DNA from: Streptomyces pactum
GTDB lineage: Bacteria > Actinomycetota > Actinomycetes > Streptomycetales > Streptomycetaceae
Direction: 5' to 3'
DNA length: 64,000 nt
Assembly: GCF_002005225.1 (NCBI RefSeq)
Contig: NZ_CP019724.1
Location: 5,473,501-5,537,500 of the forward strand
The notes beneath the pieces are model-generated. The model was not told where the DNA came from. It did no database searches and saw only the letters and a list, made by a program, of their open reading frames with translations. This document shows positions 45,610-55,000 of this stretch, piece after piece. A program made the translations under genes and the position numbers. Positions within the stretch are counted from its first letter, which is position 1. Every line of letters starts with the position of its first letter.

Positions 45610-47895
45610 TCAGCTCACGTCCGCGGGGTCCAACCGGTAGACACCCGAGGTGTTCTCCGCCTGCGAGGTGGAATCGTCGCCGGAGGAGTCGGAGTCGGAG
45701 TCGGAGCCGGAGGAGGAGGTGGCGCCGTAGTCGCTCGCCTCGACGGCCGTGCCGTGCTCCTGGACCCACTGGGTGACTTCGGAGCTGATCCCGGAGCCGC
45801 CGCCCATACCGCCGCCCATGCCTTTGCCGCGCACCTGGACGTAGTGCAGCTCTCCGTTCTTCACCAGTTCCTCGAGCCGGGCAAGGGTCATCGCGTTGTC
45901 GCTGCCGGACCAGCCCCACATGGAGATGACCGGTTCACCGCTGCTGAGGATGAGCTGCGCGGCGCTTTGCGAACTCGACACCGCGAGCAGCCACTTGGCG
46001 CCGTCCTGGTGCTTCTTCAGGTAGGCGACCAGCTCGCTGCTCGCACCGCCCATGCCGCCGGCGCCCATGCCGCCGCCGAAGCCGTCGGCGCCGCCGTCCG
46101 CGTCCGTGCCGCCCTCCGCGTCAGTGCCACCGTCCGTACTCGTGCCGCCGCCCGGGGGCGTGTCGTCCTCCGTTCCCGTGCCGCTCTCCGTGCCGGTGCC
46201 GCTCTCCGTGCCCGTGCCGTACGGGGGTGTGCCGTTCGGGGGTGCGCCACCCGCCTCCCCGGCGCCGTCGGGGGCCTGGCCGTTCCCGCCGCCCGGGAAG
46301 GTGCCGCCGGCCGAGTCGGTCCGTCCGTTCTGCGGCTGCCCGCCGGGACCCCCGACGTTTCCGCCGCCCGGGAACGCGCCCCGGCCGCCGCCGCCCGGGC
46401 CGCCCGTGCCGCCACCCGTCGAGGGGCCGGCCGTCGGGTTGGTCCCGCCCATGCCGCCGCCCGAACCGGACGGCACCGACCAGGCGTACGCCGCCGGACC
46501 GGCGACCCCGGCGACGACGGCCGCGGCCACGGACACGGCCAGCAGCCGCACCCGGCGGCCGGAGCGGAAGACCAGCAGCCCCGCGATCGCCAAGGCCATG
46601 ACCACCGCGATCGTCGGCCACAGCCAGGTGTTCCAGCCGGCGGAGCGGCGCAGCAGCACGATCGCCCAGGCGCCCGTGACTCCCAGGGCGAGGGGCAGCA
46701 CCCACACCCACCGCCGGTCCGTCCGGAAGGCGCGCAGCAGCATGACACCGCCGCCCCCGCACAGCGCCGCGATGCCTGGCGCGAGCGCGGTCGTGTAGTA
46801 CGGGTGCATGGTGCCCTCGGCCATGGCGAAGGTCAGGTAGTGCAGCGCCGTCCAGCCGCCCCACAGCACCAGCGCCGCGCGGGTGAGGTCGGTGCGGGGC
46901 GCCCGGCCGCACAGCACCAGGCCGGCGACGAGCGCGATGCCCGCGAAGGGGAGCAGCCAGGAGATCTGCCCGCCGAGGACGTCGTTGAACATCCGGCCGA
47001 TGCCCGCGGTGCCCGAGAAGCCGCCGCCTCCGCCCCCGCCCGTGTTGCCGTCGCCGCCGAAGATCCGGCCGAGCCCGTTGTAGCCCAGGATCAGGTCCCA
47101 GGCCGTGCCGTCCGTCGAACCGCCGATGTACGGCCGCTCGGACGCCGGTACCAGGGACACCGCGGCCGCCCACCAGAAACCGGCGGCCGTCAGGGTGACG
47201 GCGGCGAGCACCAGGTTCCTGATCCGCTTCGCCCAGCCGAGATCAGTCGCGTACAGGTACACGACGAGGACCGCCGGCAGCGCGATGTAGCCCTGGAGCA
47301 TCTTCGTGTTGAACGCGAGCCCGAAGCAGACCGCCGAGCCGAGCAGGGCCGGCAGCCGCCCGTCGCGGACCGCGCGCAGACCGAGGGCCGCCCCGCCCAC
47401 CATCAGGAACACCAGGAGTGTGTCCGGGTTGTTGTCCCGGTTGATGGCGACCGTGATCGGCGTGAGTGCCAGCACCAGCGCCGCGACGGTCGCCGCACCG
47501 TGGCCCCACACCCGCTTCACGGACGTGTGCAGGACCCAGATCGTCGCCAGCGCGGCCCCGATCAGCGGCAGCATCATCTGCCAGGTCCCGTACCCGAGGA
47601 GACGGCAGGAGAGCCCCATGACCATCAGGGCGAGGGGCGGCTTGTCGACGGTCAGGAAGTTCCCCGCGTCCAGCGAGCCGAAGAACCACGCCTTCCAGCT
47701 CTCGGTGCCGCTGAGCACGGCGGCACTGTAGAAGCTGTTCAACCCGGCCCCGGACAGGTTCCAGGAGTACAGCCCCGCCGCCAGGGCGAGGATCGCCAGC
47801 AGGGCGGGCAGCGACCATCGTGGCGCGCCGGGGGTCGGGGACGTTACGGGCGGCTCGGCGGCCGCGTGCGGTGAAGCGGTGGCAGATGTCACCAC
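45610..47895 (-). CDS. GT39/ArnT-like membrane glycosyltransferase
   Basis: 761 aa. About 12 predicted membrane segments in the first 460 residues, with the extracytoplasmic acceptor loop NLSGAGLNSFYSAAVL and FLTVDKPPLAL, typical of the PMT/ArnT family that transfers sugars from polyprenyl-phosphate carriers; NRDNNPDTLL is a second loop. A Gly/Ser-rich linker (about 475-610) with tandem GTGTESGTGTE repeats leads to a small C-terminal extracellular domain (about 620-720; ELVAYLKKHQDGAKWLLAVS). Acceptor and sugar are unknown. Start GTG 47895 (second GTG at 47892). The TetR gene lies upstream on the same strand, 74 bases away. Confidence 0.9.
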   Translation of the reverse strand: MVTSATASPHAAAEPPVTSPTPGAPRWSLPALLAILALAAGLYSWNLSGAGLNSFYSAAVLSGTESWKAWFFGSLDAGNFLTVDKPPLALMVMGLSCRLLGYGTWQMMLPLIGAALATIWVLHTSVKRVWGHGAATVAALVLALTPITVAINRDNNPDTLLVFLMVGGAALGLRAVRDGRLPALLGSAVCFGLAFNTKMLQGYIALPAVLVVYLYATDLGWAKRIRNLVLAAVTLTAAGFWWAAAVSLVPASERPYIGGSTDGTAWDLILGYNGLGRIFGGDGNTGGGGGGGFSGTAGIGRMFNDVLGGQISWLLPFAGIALVAGLVLCGRAPRTDLTRAALVLWGGWTALHYLTFAMAEGTMHPYYTTALAPGIAALCGGGGVMLLRAFRTDRRWVWVLPLALGVTGAWAIVLLRRSAGWNTWLWPTIAVVMALAIAGLLVFRSGRRVRLLAVSVAAAVVAGVAGPAAYAWSVPSGSGGGMGGTNPTAGPSTGGGTGGPGGGGRGAFPGGGNVGGPGGQPQNGRTDSAGGTFPGGGNGQAPDGAGEAGGAPPNGTPPYGTGTESGTGTESGTGTEDDTPPGGGTSTDGGTDAEGGTDADGGADGFGGGMGAGGMGGASSELVAYLKKHQDGAKWLLAVSSSQSAAQLILSSGEPVISMWGWSGSDNAMTLARLEELVKNGELHYVQVRGKGMGGGMGGGSGISSEVTQWVQEHGTAVEASDYGATSSSGSDSDSDSSGDDSTSQAENTSGVYRLDPADVS

Positions 47896-47969
47896 GCCAC
47901 CGTGTCCACGGCCGATGGGCGGGGGCTGTGCTCCGACCAGGGGTGAGCTGTGAATCGCCCGGGCCGGGA

Positions 47970-48578
47970 TCAGTCAGCCGTGGCCCAGGGGGCCAGCAGA
48001 TCGCGCGACAGCTCGGCGAAGGCCCCGTCCAGGGTGGCCTCCCACTCCGGGTCGCCGACGGCCTCGGGGCAGAGAGCGGCAGGGCGGGCGACCCACATGA
48101 TCTTCCACGGCCTGGAGCGCAGGGCGTCATCGCTCCACACCCCGCCGTGCGGGGCGAGGGGGTGCAGCAGGTCGCTGACGCGTTCCGTCACCGTCCGCAC
48201 CAGGGGCCCGTCGGTCGCCGTGTGCGCCCGCGCCATCGCCGTGGGGGAGGCGCGGGCGACGGCCGCCGTCGTCGGGTGGCGTCGGACGACGCGGACGACC
48301 TCCGTCAAGTGCTCGGCGATTCCCCGCACCGTGCCGTCGCTGGGGCGGGTGCGGTCGGCGACGACGAAGGCGTGCGCGAGTTCGGCCGTCAGCGCGCGCA
48401 AGTGGAGCGCTGACGCGGTCTTCCAGTTCGAGTAGAGGAAGTTGCGCGAGGTGCCGCAGGCGCGGGCGATGGTGGTCATCGACACGTCCAGGCCTTCGGT
48501 GCGCATGAGTGCGCACACCGTGCTGATGACATGCCCAGTGCTGAGCGGGTCGCGGTCGTGCCAGGGGGCCGGGCTCAT
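47970..48578 (-). CDS. TetR-family regulator
   Basis: 202 aa. The N-terminal HTH (about 13-50) reads VISTVCALMRTEGLDVSMTT and ARACGTSRNFLYSNWKTA, a TetR-like domain. The C-terminal half is helical, ligand type not predictable. Start ATG 48578. It precedes the glycosyltransferase gene on the same strand and may control it. No divergent partner. Confidence 0.8.
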   Translation of the reverse strand: MSPAPWHDRDPLSTGHVISTVCALMRTEGLDVSMTTIARACGTSRNFLYSNWKTASALHLRALTAELAHAFVVADRTRPSDGTVRGIAEHLTEVVRVVRRHPTTAAVARASPTAMARAHTATDGPLVRTVTERVSDLLHPLAPHGGVWSDDALRSRPWKIMWVARPAALCPEAVGDPEWEATLDGAFAELSRDLLAPWATAD

Positions 48579-48672
48579 GGTCCCTATGGTCGGGAAAAGC
48601 GTGAGCAGTTGGGGGGTGTTTGTCCTTTGGGTGCTCGAATGAGTGACTGGAGGACAGATCGGGTTCGGGTGT

Positions 48673-48900
48673 TCACGTTTTCGGGGTGGAGGGGGCTTGC
48701 TTGAGGGCGGTGATGAAGGACGCCCAGCCCACTGCGGAGAAGAGCAGCGCCGGGCCGTCCGGCACCTTCGAATCCCGCACGGGTATCCCCCCAGGGTGAC
48801 CGTCCACCACCTCCAGACAGCTACCGGCCTCGTTGCCGCTGTAGCTGGACCTGCGCCAGCCCCCAAGGGCGGCCGCGTTCGGAACGAGGCGTTCAGGCAT
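48673..48900 (-). CDS. DUF397 protein
   Basis: 75 aa. Typical actinobacterial DUF397 protein: WRRSSYSGNEAGSCLEVVDG with the conserved Trp/Ser/Tyr/Cys pattern, then IPVRDSKVPDGPALLFS and WASFITALK. These small proteins are almost always found next to an XRE regulator, as here. The start overlaps the XRE stop by eight bases, so the pair is translated together. It may act as the partner of the XRE protein, toxin-antitoxin-like in some cases, unproved here. Confidence 0.92.
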   Translation of the reverse strand: MPERLVPNAAALGGWRRSSYSGNEAGSCLEVVDGHPGGIPVRDSKVPDGPALLFSAVGWASFITALKQAPSTPKT

Positions 48901-49687
48901 CGTGTTCGTAGTCCTTCGCCGTCGACTTGAGCAGGGCGAGCGTTTCGCGTAGCGACAGTGCATCGCTCAACGCGTGATAGTAGGCGCCCTGCAATCGCTC
49001 GACGACGGCTGGACTGTCATGGATCTTGGCGACGTGGATGCCCTCCGAGTACGCCACTGGCGGCTGGTCCTCGAACCACATGAGGCTCAACATGCTCTGC
49101 ATCACCGGATAGGCGCCCCGGTCCCGGGGCATCACGTGCACCCGGATACGCCCTGCCTCCGCGAGCTCGGCCATGTGCGCGAGCTGGCCCGCCATGACCT
49201 GCCGGTCCCCCACCACGCGGTGCAGAAGAGCCTCGTCCAGCAGCGCCCAGAAGACGGGCGTGACCGGATCGTCGAGAGCCTTCGCCCGTTCAAGGCGTGT
49301 GACGAGGCGCCTGTCACATTCCTCGCCGGTCAACGGCGGGTACGTCGTGCCGAGAACGGCACGCGCGTACGGCCGAGTCTGGAGAAGCCCGGGAACGAAC
49401 GTCACGGCCGACTCCCGGATCGCCACCGCCTGTGACTCGAGCAGCCGCGCCGCCTCGAAGTAGTCCGCGACCGCGGCCTCCTCCTCCGGAAGGAAGCTGC
49501 TCAGCACGTTCCCCGTGTTCAGGGCCCGGTCCAACCGCCGCGCGTCCTCCTTCGACGGCACCCGGCGCCCCGCCTCGATATGGGCGATGTGCGACCGCGT
49601 CATGATGGCCATGTCGGCCAACCGCTGCTGCGTCAGATCGGCGGCTTCCCGCTGCTGCTTGAGCCAGTCCCCGTAGATGTTGCTCAT
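48893..49687 (-). CDS. XRE-family regulator with DUF5753-like domain
   Basis: 264 aa. N-terminal helix-turn-helix (about 5-60; LTQQRLADMAIMTRSHIAHI) followed by the C-terminal domain typical of this group (about 75-260): FVPGLLQTRPYARAVL, RQVMAGQLAHMAELAE, YPVMQSMLSLMWF and YSEGIHVAKIHDSP. These are known as Scr1- or BldB-linked regulators in Streptomyces. An IR operator sits 14 bases before the start. Part of a conserved XRE-DUF397 pair. Confidence 0.94.
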   Translation of the reverse strand: MSNIYGDWLKQQREAADLTQQRLADMAIMTRSHIAHIEAGRRVPSKEDARRLDRALNTGNVLSSFLPEEEAAVADYFEAARLLESQAVAIRESAVTFVPGLLQTRPYARAVLGTTYPPLTGEECDRRLVTRLERAKALDDPVTPVFWALLDEALLHRVVGDRQVMAGQLAHMAELAEAGRIRVHVMPRDRGAYPVMQSMLSLMWFEDQPPVAYSEGIHVAKIHDSPAVVERLQGAYYHALSDALSLRETLALLKSTAKDYEHDA

Positions 49688-49701
49688 CCGTTCGACTCCC
49701 G

Positions 49702-49722
49702 TGTGACAAAGGCGCTGTCACA
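49702..49722. promoter_or_regulatory. Operator-like palindrome before XRE gene
   Basis: TGTGACA-N7-TGTCACA (49702-49708 with 49716-49722), perfect 7-bp arms, 14 bases upstream of the XRE start, in the 132-bp divergent gap to the small gene at 49820. Likely XRE autoregulation. Confidence 0.65.
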
Positions 49723-49819
49723 TCCGCACCCCTGGCGAGCCTAGCTCCGGCCGTCTCACTCTGTACGCGTATCGCTACGGAAAGCGAGACCCCCGCGACC
49801 GTCGCACCGGTCCGGGGGC

Positions 49820-50176
49820 ATGGCCACCGACCACAACGGAGTCGACGACATGCGTCACCGTATCGCCCGCCTCGCCGGGCTGCCCCTCCTTCCGCTGCTG
49901 GACCTGCTGCTGCCGGGCTCGGGACGCCGGCGCCGACGGCGCCCTCCGGCAACCACGGCCGCCACGCCCCCGCCCATCGCGGACGCCACCGCGCACCGCG
50001 TCGGCATGCCCGCCCTGCGCGGTGAGGACAACGCCCTCGTACGCCCCTACCTCCTCGCCCACGAGCGGCGTGACGAGGCCCGGCGGCAGCGCGCCCGGCG
50101 CCGTGCGCTGTGGTTCGCGGTGCACGGCATCGACCTGGGTCCGCGGGTGATCCACGGTGTGGAGGTGGCCCGGTGA
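49820..50176 (+). CDS. Small basic protein of the XRE/DUF397 module
   Basis: 118 aa. A short hydrophobic start (LAGLPLLPLLDLLLPG) precedes a run of six Arg residues and a conserved-looking VRPYLLAHERRDEARRQRARRRAL. I recognise it as a type found next to DUF397/XRE loci in Streptomyces, but function is unknown. ATG 49820 or ATG 49850 could be the start. GTGA overlap with the next gene. Confidence 0.7.
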   Translation: MATDHNGVDDMRHRIARLAGLPLLPLLDLLLPGSGRRRRRRPPATTAATPPPIADATAHRVGMPALRGEDNALVRPYLLAHERRDEARRQRARRRALWFAVHGIDLGPRVIHGVEVAR

Positions 50177-50454
50177 ACGACGGCACGCGCCAGGCCCGGC
50201 TGCTGCCCTGGGTGGGTGCCGAGGGCAAGCCCTGCTACCTGCTGACCGACGGCCGTGGACCGCTGTCCCGGCTCGCCGACGTCATCGAGATCACCCAACT
50301 GGACATGGCGGAGGACCTGCTGGACCACGCCGCCGCCCTGCTCACCGACGCCCGGGCGACGCCCGAGCAGCTCCGCTTCCTGCTGGCCCGGATGCGCGAG
50401 GCGCTGACCGACGTGCACCGCATCGCGGAGAGTCGCAGTGCGCGGTGGGAATGA
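50173..50454 (+). CDS. Small hypothetical protein coupled to preceding gene
   Basis: 93 aa from GTG 50173, whose start overlaps the stop of the upstream gene (GTGA). Sequence begins MNDGTRQARLLPWVGAEGKPCYLLTDG and is helical afterwards (AEDLLDHAAALLTDARATP), with no membrane segment; the quoted text is broken here into its two parts RQARLLPWVG and KPCYLLTDG. Unknown function. The pair may be controlled with the XRE gene. Confidence 0.75.
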   Translation: MNDGTRQARLLPWVGAEGKPCYLLTDGRGPLSRLADVIEITQLDMAEDLLDHAAALLTDARATPEQLRFLLARMREALTDVHRIAESRSARWE

Positions 50455-50466
50455 ACAGGGGCGTCA

Positions 50467-50838
50467 TCAGTCGAGCAGCTTGGGCAGTGCCTCCTTCAGG
50501 TCGGCGAGTTGAGCGCGGTATCCGGCGTTGAACTCCGCCAGCGGCCGTGTGCCGAGGTTGTCCTTGAGGGCGGCCTCTCTCAAAGGCACGAGGGCCGGTA
50601 TCGCGCGGAACACCTCGCCCAGCGCCTTCACGTGCCGGCCCCTGTGGACGGCGGCCAGCAGGTCCTCGAAGGGGTCGAGCCGCAGGGCGTCGATCAGTTG
50701 GCGCGGACTGTCCTTCTCCTTGAACTCGTCCTCAAGGGCCGGCTTGGGACTGTCGGCCCGCGTGAGGAACCTCAGCACCCGCAGAGTTGCGTACAGCCGC
50801 CCGGCCAGCCTGTGGCCGCTCTCGTTCCGCTCTGTCAC
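50467..50838 (-). CDS. Small helical hypothetical protein
   Basis: 123 aa. Predicted all-helical and charged, with RLAGRLYATLRVLRFL near the start and DPFEDLLAAVHRGRHVKALG in the middle. I do not recognise a family. GTG start at 50838 has ribosome site AAGGAA. It is convergent with the coupled pair before it. Confidence 0.65.
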   Translation of the reverse strand: MTERNESGHRLAGRLYATLRVLRFLTRADSPKPALEDEFKEKDSPRQLIDALRLDPFEDLLAAVHRGRHVKALGEVFRAIPALVPLREAALKDNLGTRPLAEFNAGYRAQLADLKEALPKLLD

Positions 50839-50928
50839 GGTTCATTCCTTGCCATCGGAACGCCTCCGCATCCCACCCTTCGAAAAGCGGCCGACTTCCG
50901 GCCACCCCTCCGCCCTAGGGTGACGGCC

Positions 50929-51918
50929 ATGCGCCCGAGAACGCTCCGCACCGCCCTCGCCACCCTCACCGCAGGCCTCGCGGCGGCCGGCTGCCTGACC
51001 GCCGCCGCACCGGCCGCCGCACACGAGAGGCCGCCGGGGAACCACTGCTCGCCCGCCGTCTCCCTCACCGGTTTCTCCGACGCCCTGGACGAGACGACGT
51101 ACGACGGCACCTACGTCGGCAACCTCTCCGCGCTCGCCCGTGACCGCCGTGGTTCCGTCGCCGCCCTCTCCGACCGTTCCCACCTGTTCCGCCTGGACGC
51201 GCGGACCCTGACGCCGCGAGGCGTGATCCCGCTCGCCGACGAGAACGGCACCGCCCTCGACTCCGAGGGACTGGTCGTCGACCGGGACGGCACCTACCTC
51301 GTCTCCTCCGAGACCGAGCCGTCCGTCCGCCGCTACTCCCGTACCGGCGAGATCCTCGGCCGCCTGCCCGTGCCGGACGCCCTGCGCACCGCCCCCGCGG
51401 GCCGGGCGCGGGCCAACGGCAGCTTCGAGGGGCTGACCCTCCTGGCCGGCGGCCGGACCCTGATCGCCTCCATGGAGTACCCGCTGGCCGGCGACCCCGC
51501 CGACGTCGTCCGCTTCCAGACCTGGCGGCGGGCCGGGCACGGCGACTTCCGGCCCGGCGCCCAGTACACGTACCGGACCGACACCGGCCTGGGCGTCTCC
51601 GAGGTCACCGCGGCCCCGGACGGTCGCCTCCCGGTCCTGGAGCGCGGCTTCACCTCCGGCGTCGGCAACACCGTCCGCCTCTACCTCGCCGACCGGCGCG
51701 GCGCCACGCTCGGCAAGACCCTCCTGGCCGACCTCGCCGCCTGCCCCTCCCTCGGCGCCACCGCGGGGCAGCCCCAGCCCAATCCCCTCCTCGACAACTT
51801 CGAGGGCATGGCCGTCACCGGCCGGAGCAAGGGCCGCCTGGAGGTGCTGATCGTCAGCGACGACAACCAGAACGCCGTACAGACGACCCGCTTCCTCCGG
51901 CTCCGGGTGAGCGTCTGA
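50929..51918 (+). CDS. Secreted esterase-like phytase-domain protein
   Basis: 329 aa. Signal peptide (about 1-32). The mature part has the beta-propeller style of the phytase-like domain family: GNLSALARDRRGSVAALSDR, LDSEGLVVDRDGTYLVSSE, NGSFEGLTLLAGGRTLIAS and LDNFEGMAV, with acidic residues suited to Ca binding. The substrate is unknown. Start ATG 50929; GTG 50920 would add three residues. Followed by the ABC exporter gene after 110 bases. Confidence 0.85.
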   Translation: MRPRTLRTALATLTAGLAAAGCLTAAAPAAAHERPPGNHCSPAVSLTGFSDALDETTYDGTYVGNLSALARDRRGSVAALSDRSHLFRLDARTLTPRGVIPLADENGTALDSEGLVVDRDGTYLVSSETEPSVRRYSRTGEILGRLPVPDALRTAPAGRARANGSFEGLTLLAGGRTLIASMEYPLAGDPADVVRFQTWRRAGHGDFRPGAQYTYRTDTGLGVSEVTAAPDGRLPVLERGFTSGVGNTVRLYLADRRGATLGKTLLADLAACPSLGATAGQPQPNPLLDNFEGMAVTGRSKGRLEVLIVSDDNQNAVQTTRFLRLRVSV

Positions 51919-52028
51919 TCGTGTGAGCGGCGGTCGGTGATCGTCGCGGCGGGATGAAATCCCCGCTCGCCCGTGTTGGTGCCTTGCGGTAGATCAGGTG
52001 AGCAGGACGACCGACCGGAGGGCACGGC

Positions 52029-55000
52029 GTGGACGCGCAACGGGGATGGGCACGACGACTGGCGGGCTACGCCTGGCGCTACCCCAAGGACGTGGTCCTC
52101 GCCCTCGGCGCCTCGCTGGGCGGCATGGCCGTCATGGCCCTGGTCCCGCTGATCACCAAGGTGATCATCGACGACGTGATCGGCGACAAGACCAGGGACA
52201 TGGCCGTCTGGGCCGGTCTCCTGATCGGCGCCGCGGTCGTCGTCTACGTCCTCACCTACATCCGCCGCTACTACGGCGGCCGGCTCGCCCTCGACGTCCA
52301 GCACGACCTGCGCACCGACATGTACGGGACGATCACGCGGCTCGACGGGCGGCGCCAGGACGAACTGTCCACGGGGCAGGTGGTCGGCCGGGCGACCAGT
52401 GACCTCCAGCTCATCCAGAGCCTGCTGTTCATGCTGCCGATGACCATCGGGAACATCCTGCTCTTCCTGATCTCCCTGGTGATCATGGCGTGGCTGTCCC
52501 CGCCGCTCACGCTGGTCGCACTCGCCGTCGCCCCCGCTCTGTGGTTCATCGCCCGCCGCAGCCGCACCCGCCTGCACCCCGCCACCTGGTACGCCCAGGC
52601 CCAGGCCGCCGCCGTCGCCGGCGTGGTCGACGGCTCGGTGAGCGGCGTACGCGTGGTGAAGGGCTTCGGGCAGGAGGACCAGGAGACCGGGAAGCTCCGG
52701 GAGGTCGGGCGCAGGCTCTTCGCCGGGCGGCTGCGGACGATCAGACTGAACGCCACCTACACCCCCGCCCTCCAGGCCGTCCCCGCGCTCGGCCAGGTCG
52801 CGATGCTCGCTCTCGGCGGCTGGCTGGCCGTGCGCGGCAACATCACGCTCGGTACCTTCGTCGCCTTCTCGACCTACCTCGCCCAGCTCGTCGGCCCGGT
52901 CCGCATGCTCGCCATGGTCCTCACCGTCGGCCAGCAGGCCCGCGCCGGCACCGAACGCGTACTGGAGCTGATCGACACCGAGCCCGGGATCGAGGACGGC
53001 ACCAGGGACCTGCCCGCGGACGCGCCCGCGACCGTCGAGTTCGACGACGTCGCCTTCGGCTACGCCTCGGAGTCCGGGAACAGCCGCCCCGTCCTGGACG
53101 GTCTCTCCTTCGAGATCCGCGCGGGCGAGACCCTCGCCGTCGTCGGCTCCTCCGGCTCCGGCAAGTCCACGGTCTCCCTGCTCCTGCCGCGCTTCTACGA
53201 CGTGACGCGCGGCGCCGTCCTCGTCGGCGGCCACGACGTGCGCGAACTGACCCTCGACTCGCTGCGGGCCGCCATCGGGCTCGTGCCCGAGGACTCCTTC
53301 CTCTTCTCCGACACCGTGTGCGCCAACATCGCCTACGGCCGTCCGGACGCCACCGACGAGGAGATCGAGGCCGCTGCGCGGGCCGCGCAGGCGCACCGGT
53401 TCATCAGCGAGCTGCCCGACGGGTACGACACCACCGTCGGCGAGCACGGCCTGACCCTCTCCGGCGGCCAGCGCCAGCGCGTGGCCCTCGCCCGCGCGAT
53501 CCTCACCGACCCCCGGCTGCTGGTCCTCGACGACGCCACGTCCGCCGTGGACGCCCGCGTCGAGCACGAGATCCACGAGGCGCTGAAGCAGGTCATGCGG
53601 GGCCGCACCACGCTCCTCATCGCGCACCGCCGCTCCACCCTCGGCCTCGCCGACCGCATCGCCGTCCTCGACCACGGCCGCCTCGCCGACCTCGGCACCC
53701 ACGAGGAGCTCCAGGAGCGCTCCGCCCTCTACCGGCGCCTGCTGACCGACCCGGACGAGCTGGGCGGCGTCTCGCCCGGCCACGCCCGCCCCGCCGAACC
53801 GCGCGAGGACACCTCCGTACGGGACGAGCTGGACGCCGAGTTCGACGCCGAGCGCGGGGTCACACCACGGCTGTGGACCGGTGACCGCGCGCCGAAGGAC
53901 ACCGCCCTCGCCGGCACCCCGGCCACCCCGGAGCTGCTCGCCCAGGTCGACGCGCTGCCCCCGGCCGACGGGACCCCGGACGTCGACGAGGCGCGGGCCG
54001 TGCAGCCGGAGGAGTCCTACGGCCTGCGCCGCCTGCTGCGCGGCTTCCGCGCGCCGCTGCTCATCAGCCTCGCCCTGGTCGCCGTGGACGCCGGCATGGG
54101 CCTGCTGCTGCCGGTGCTCATCCGGCACGGCATCGACGAGGGCGTCACCCAGGCCGCCCTCGGCGCGGTCTGGGCCGCCTCGCTGCTGGGACTGCTCGCG
54201 GTACTCGCCCAGTGGACGGCGCAGACCGGTGAGATCCGCATGACCGGGCGGACGGGGGAGCGGATCCTGTACTCGCTCCGGCTGAAGATCTTCGCCCAGC
54301 TCCAGCGCCTCGGCCTCGACTACTACGAGCGCGAGCTGACCGGCCGGATCATGACCCGGATGACGACGGACGTGGACGCGCTGTCCACGTTCCTGCAGAC
54401 GGGACTCGTCACCGCCTTCGTCTCGGTCGTCACCTTCTTCGGCATCATGGTCGCCCTGCTGGTGATCGACGTGGAACTCGCACTCGTCGTCTTCGCGACC
54501 CTGCCGCCGCTGATCATCGCCACCTACTTCTTCCGCAAGGCCAGCGTGAAGGCGTACGAACTGGCCCGGGAACGGGTCTCCTCGGTCAACGCCGACCTCC
54601 AGGAGTCGGTGGCCGGACTGCGGATCGTGCAGGCCTTCCGGCGCGAGCACGACGGCGGGCGGCGGTTCGCCGAGCGCAGCGACAGCTACCGGCAGGCCCG
54701 CATCCGGGGCCAGTGGCTGATCTCGGTCTACTTCCCGTTCGTGCAACTGCTGGCCTCCGCCGCCACCGCCGCCGTACTGGTCTTCGGCGGCGCGCGGATC
54801 GACGACGCGACGCTGACGACCGGCGCGCTGGTGGCGTACCTGCTCTACATCGACCTGTTCTTCGCGCCCGTCCAGCAGCTCTCCCAGGTCTTCGACGGCT
54901 ACCAGCAGGCGTCGGTCTCCCTGGGCCGCATCCAGGAACTGCTGCGGGAGCCGACCTCGACCAAGGCCCCCGACAAGCCGCTCGGCGTCGGGTCCCTGCG

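Noticed and set aside
50467..50838. CRISPR-associated protein resemblance of the 123-aa helical protein
   Set aside because: A faint similarity in a short helix only; no array or other cas genes nearby.
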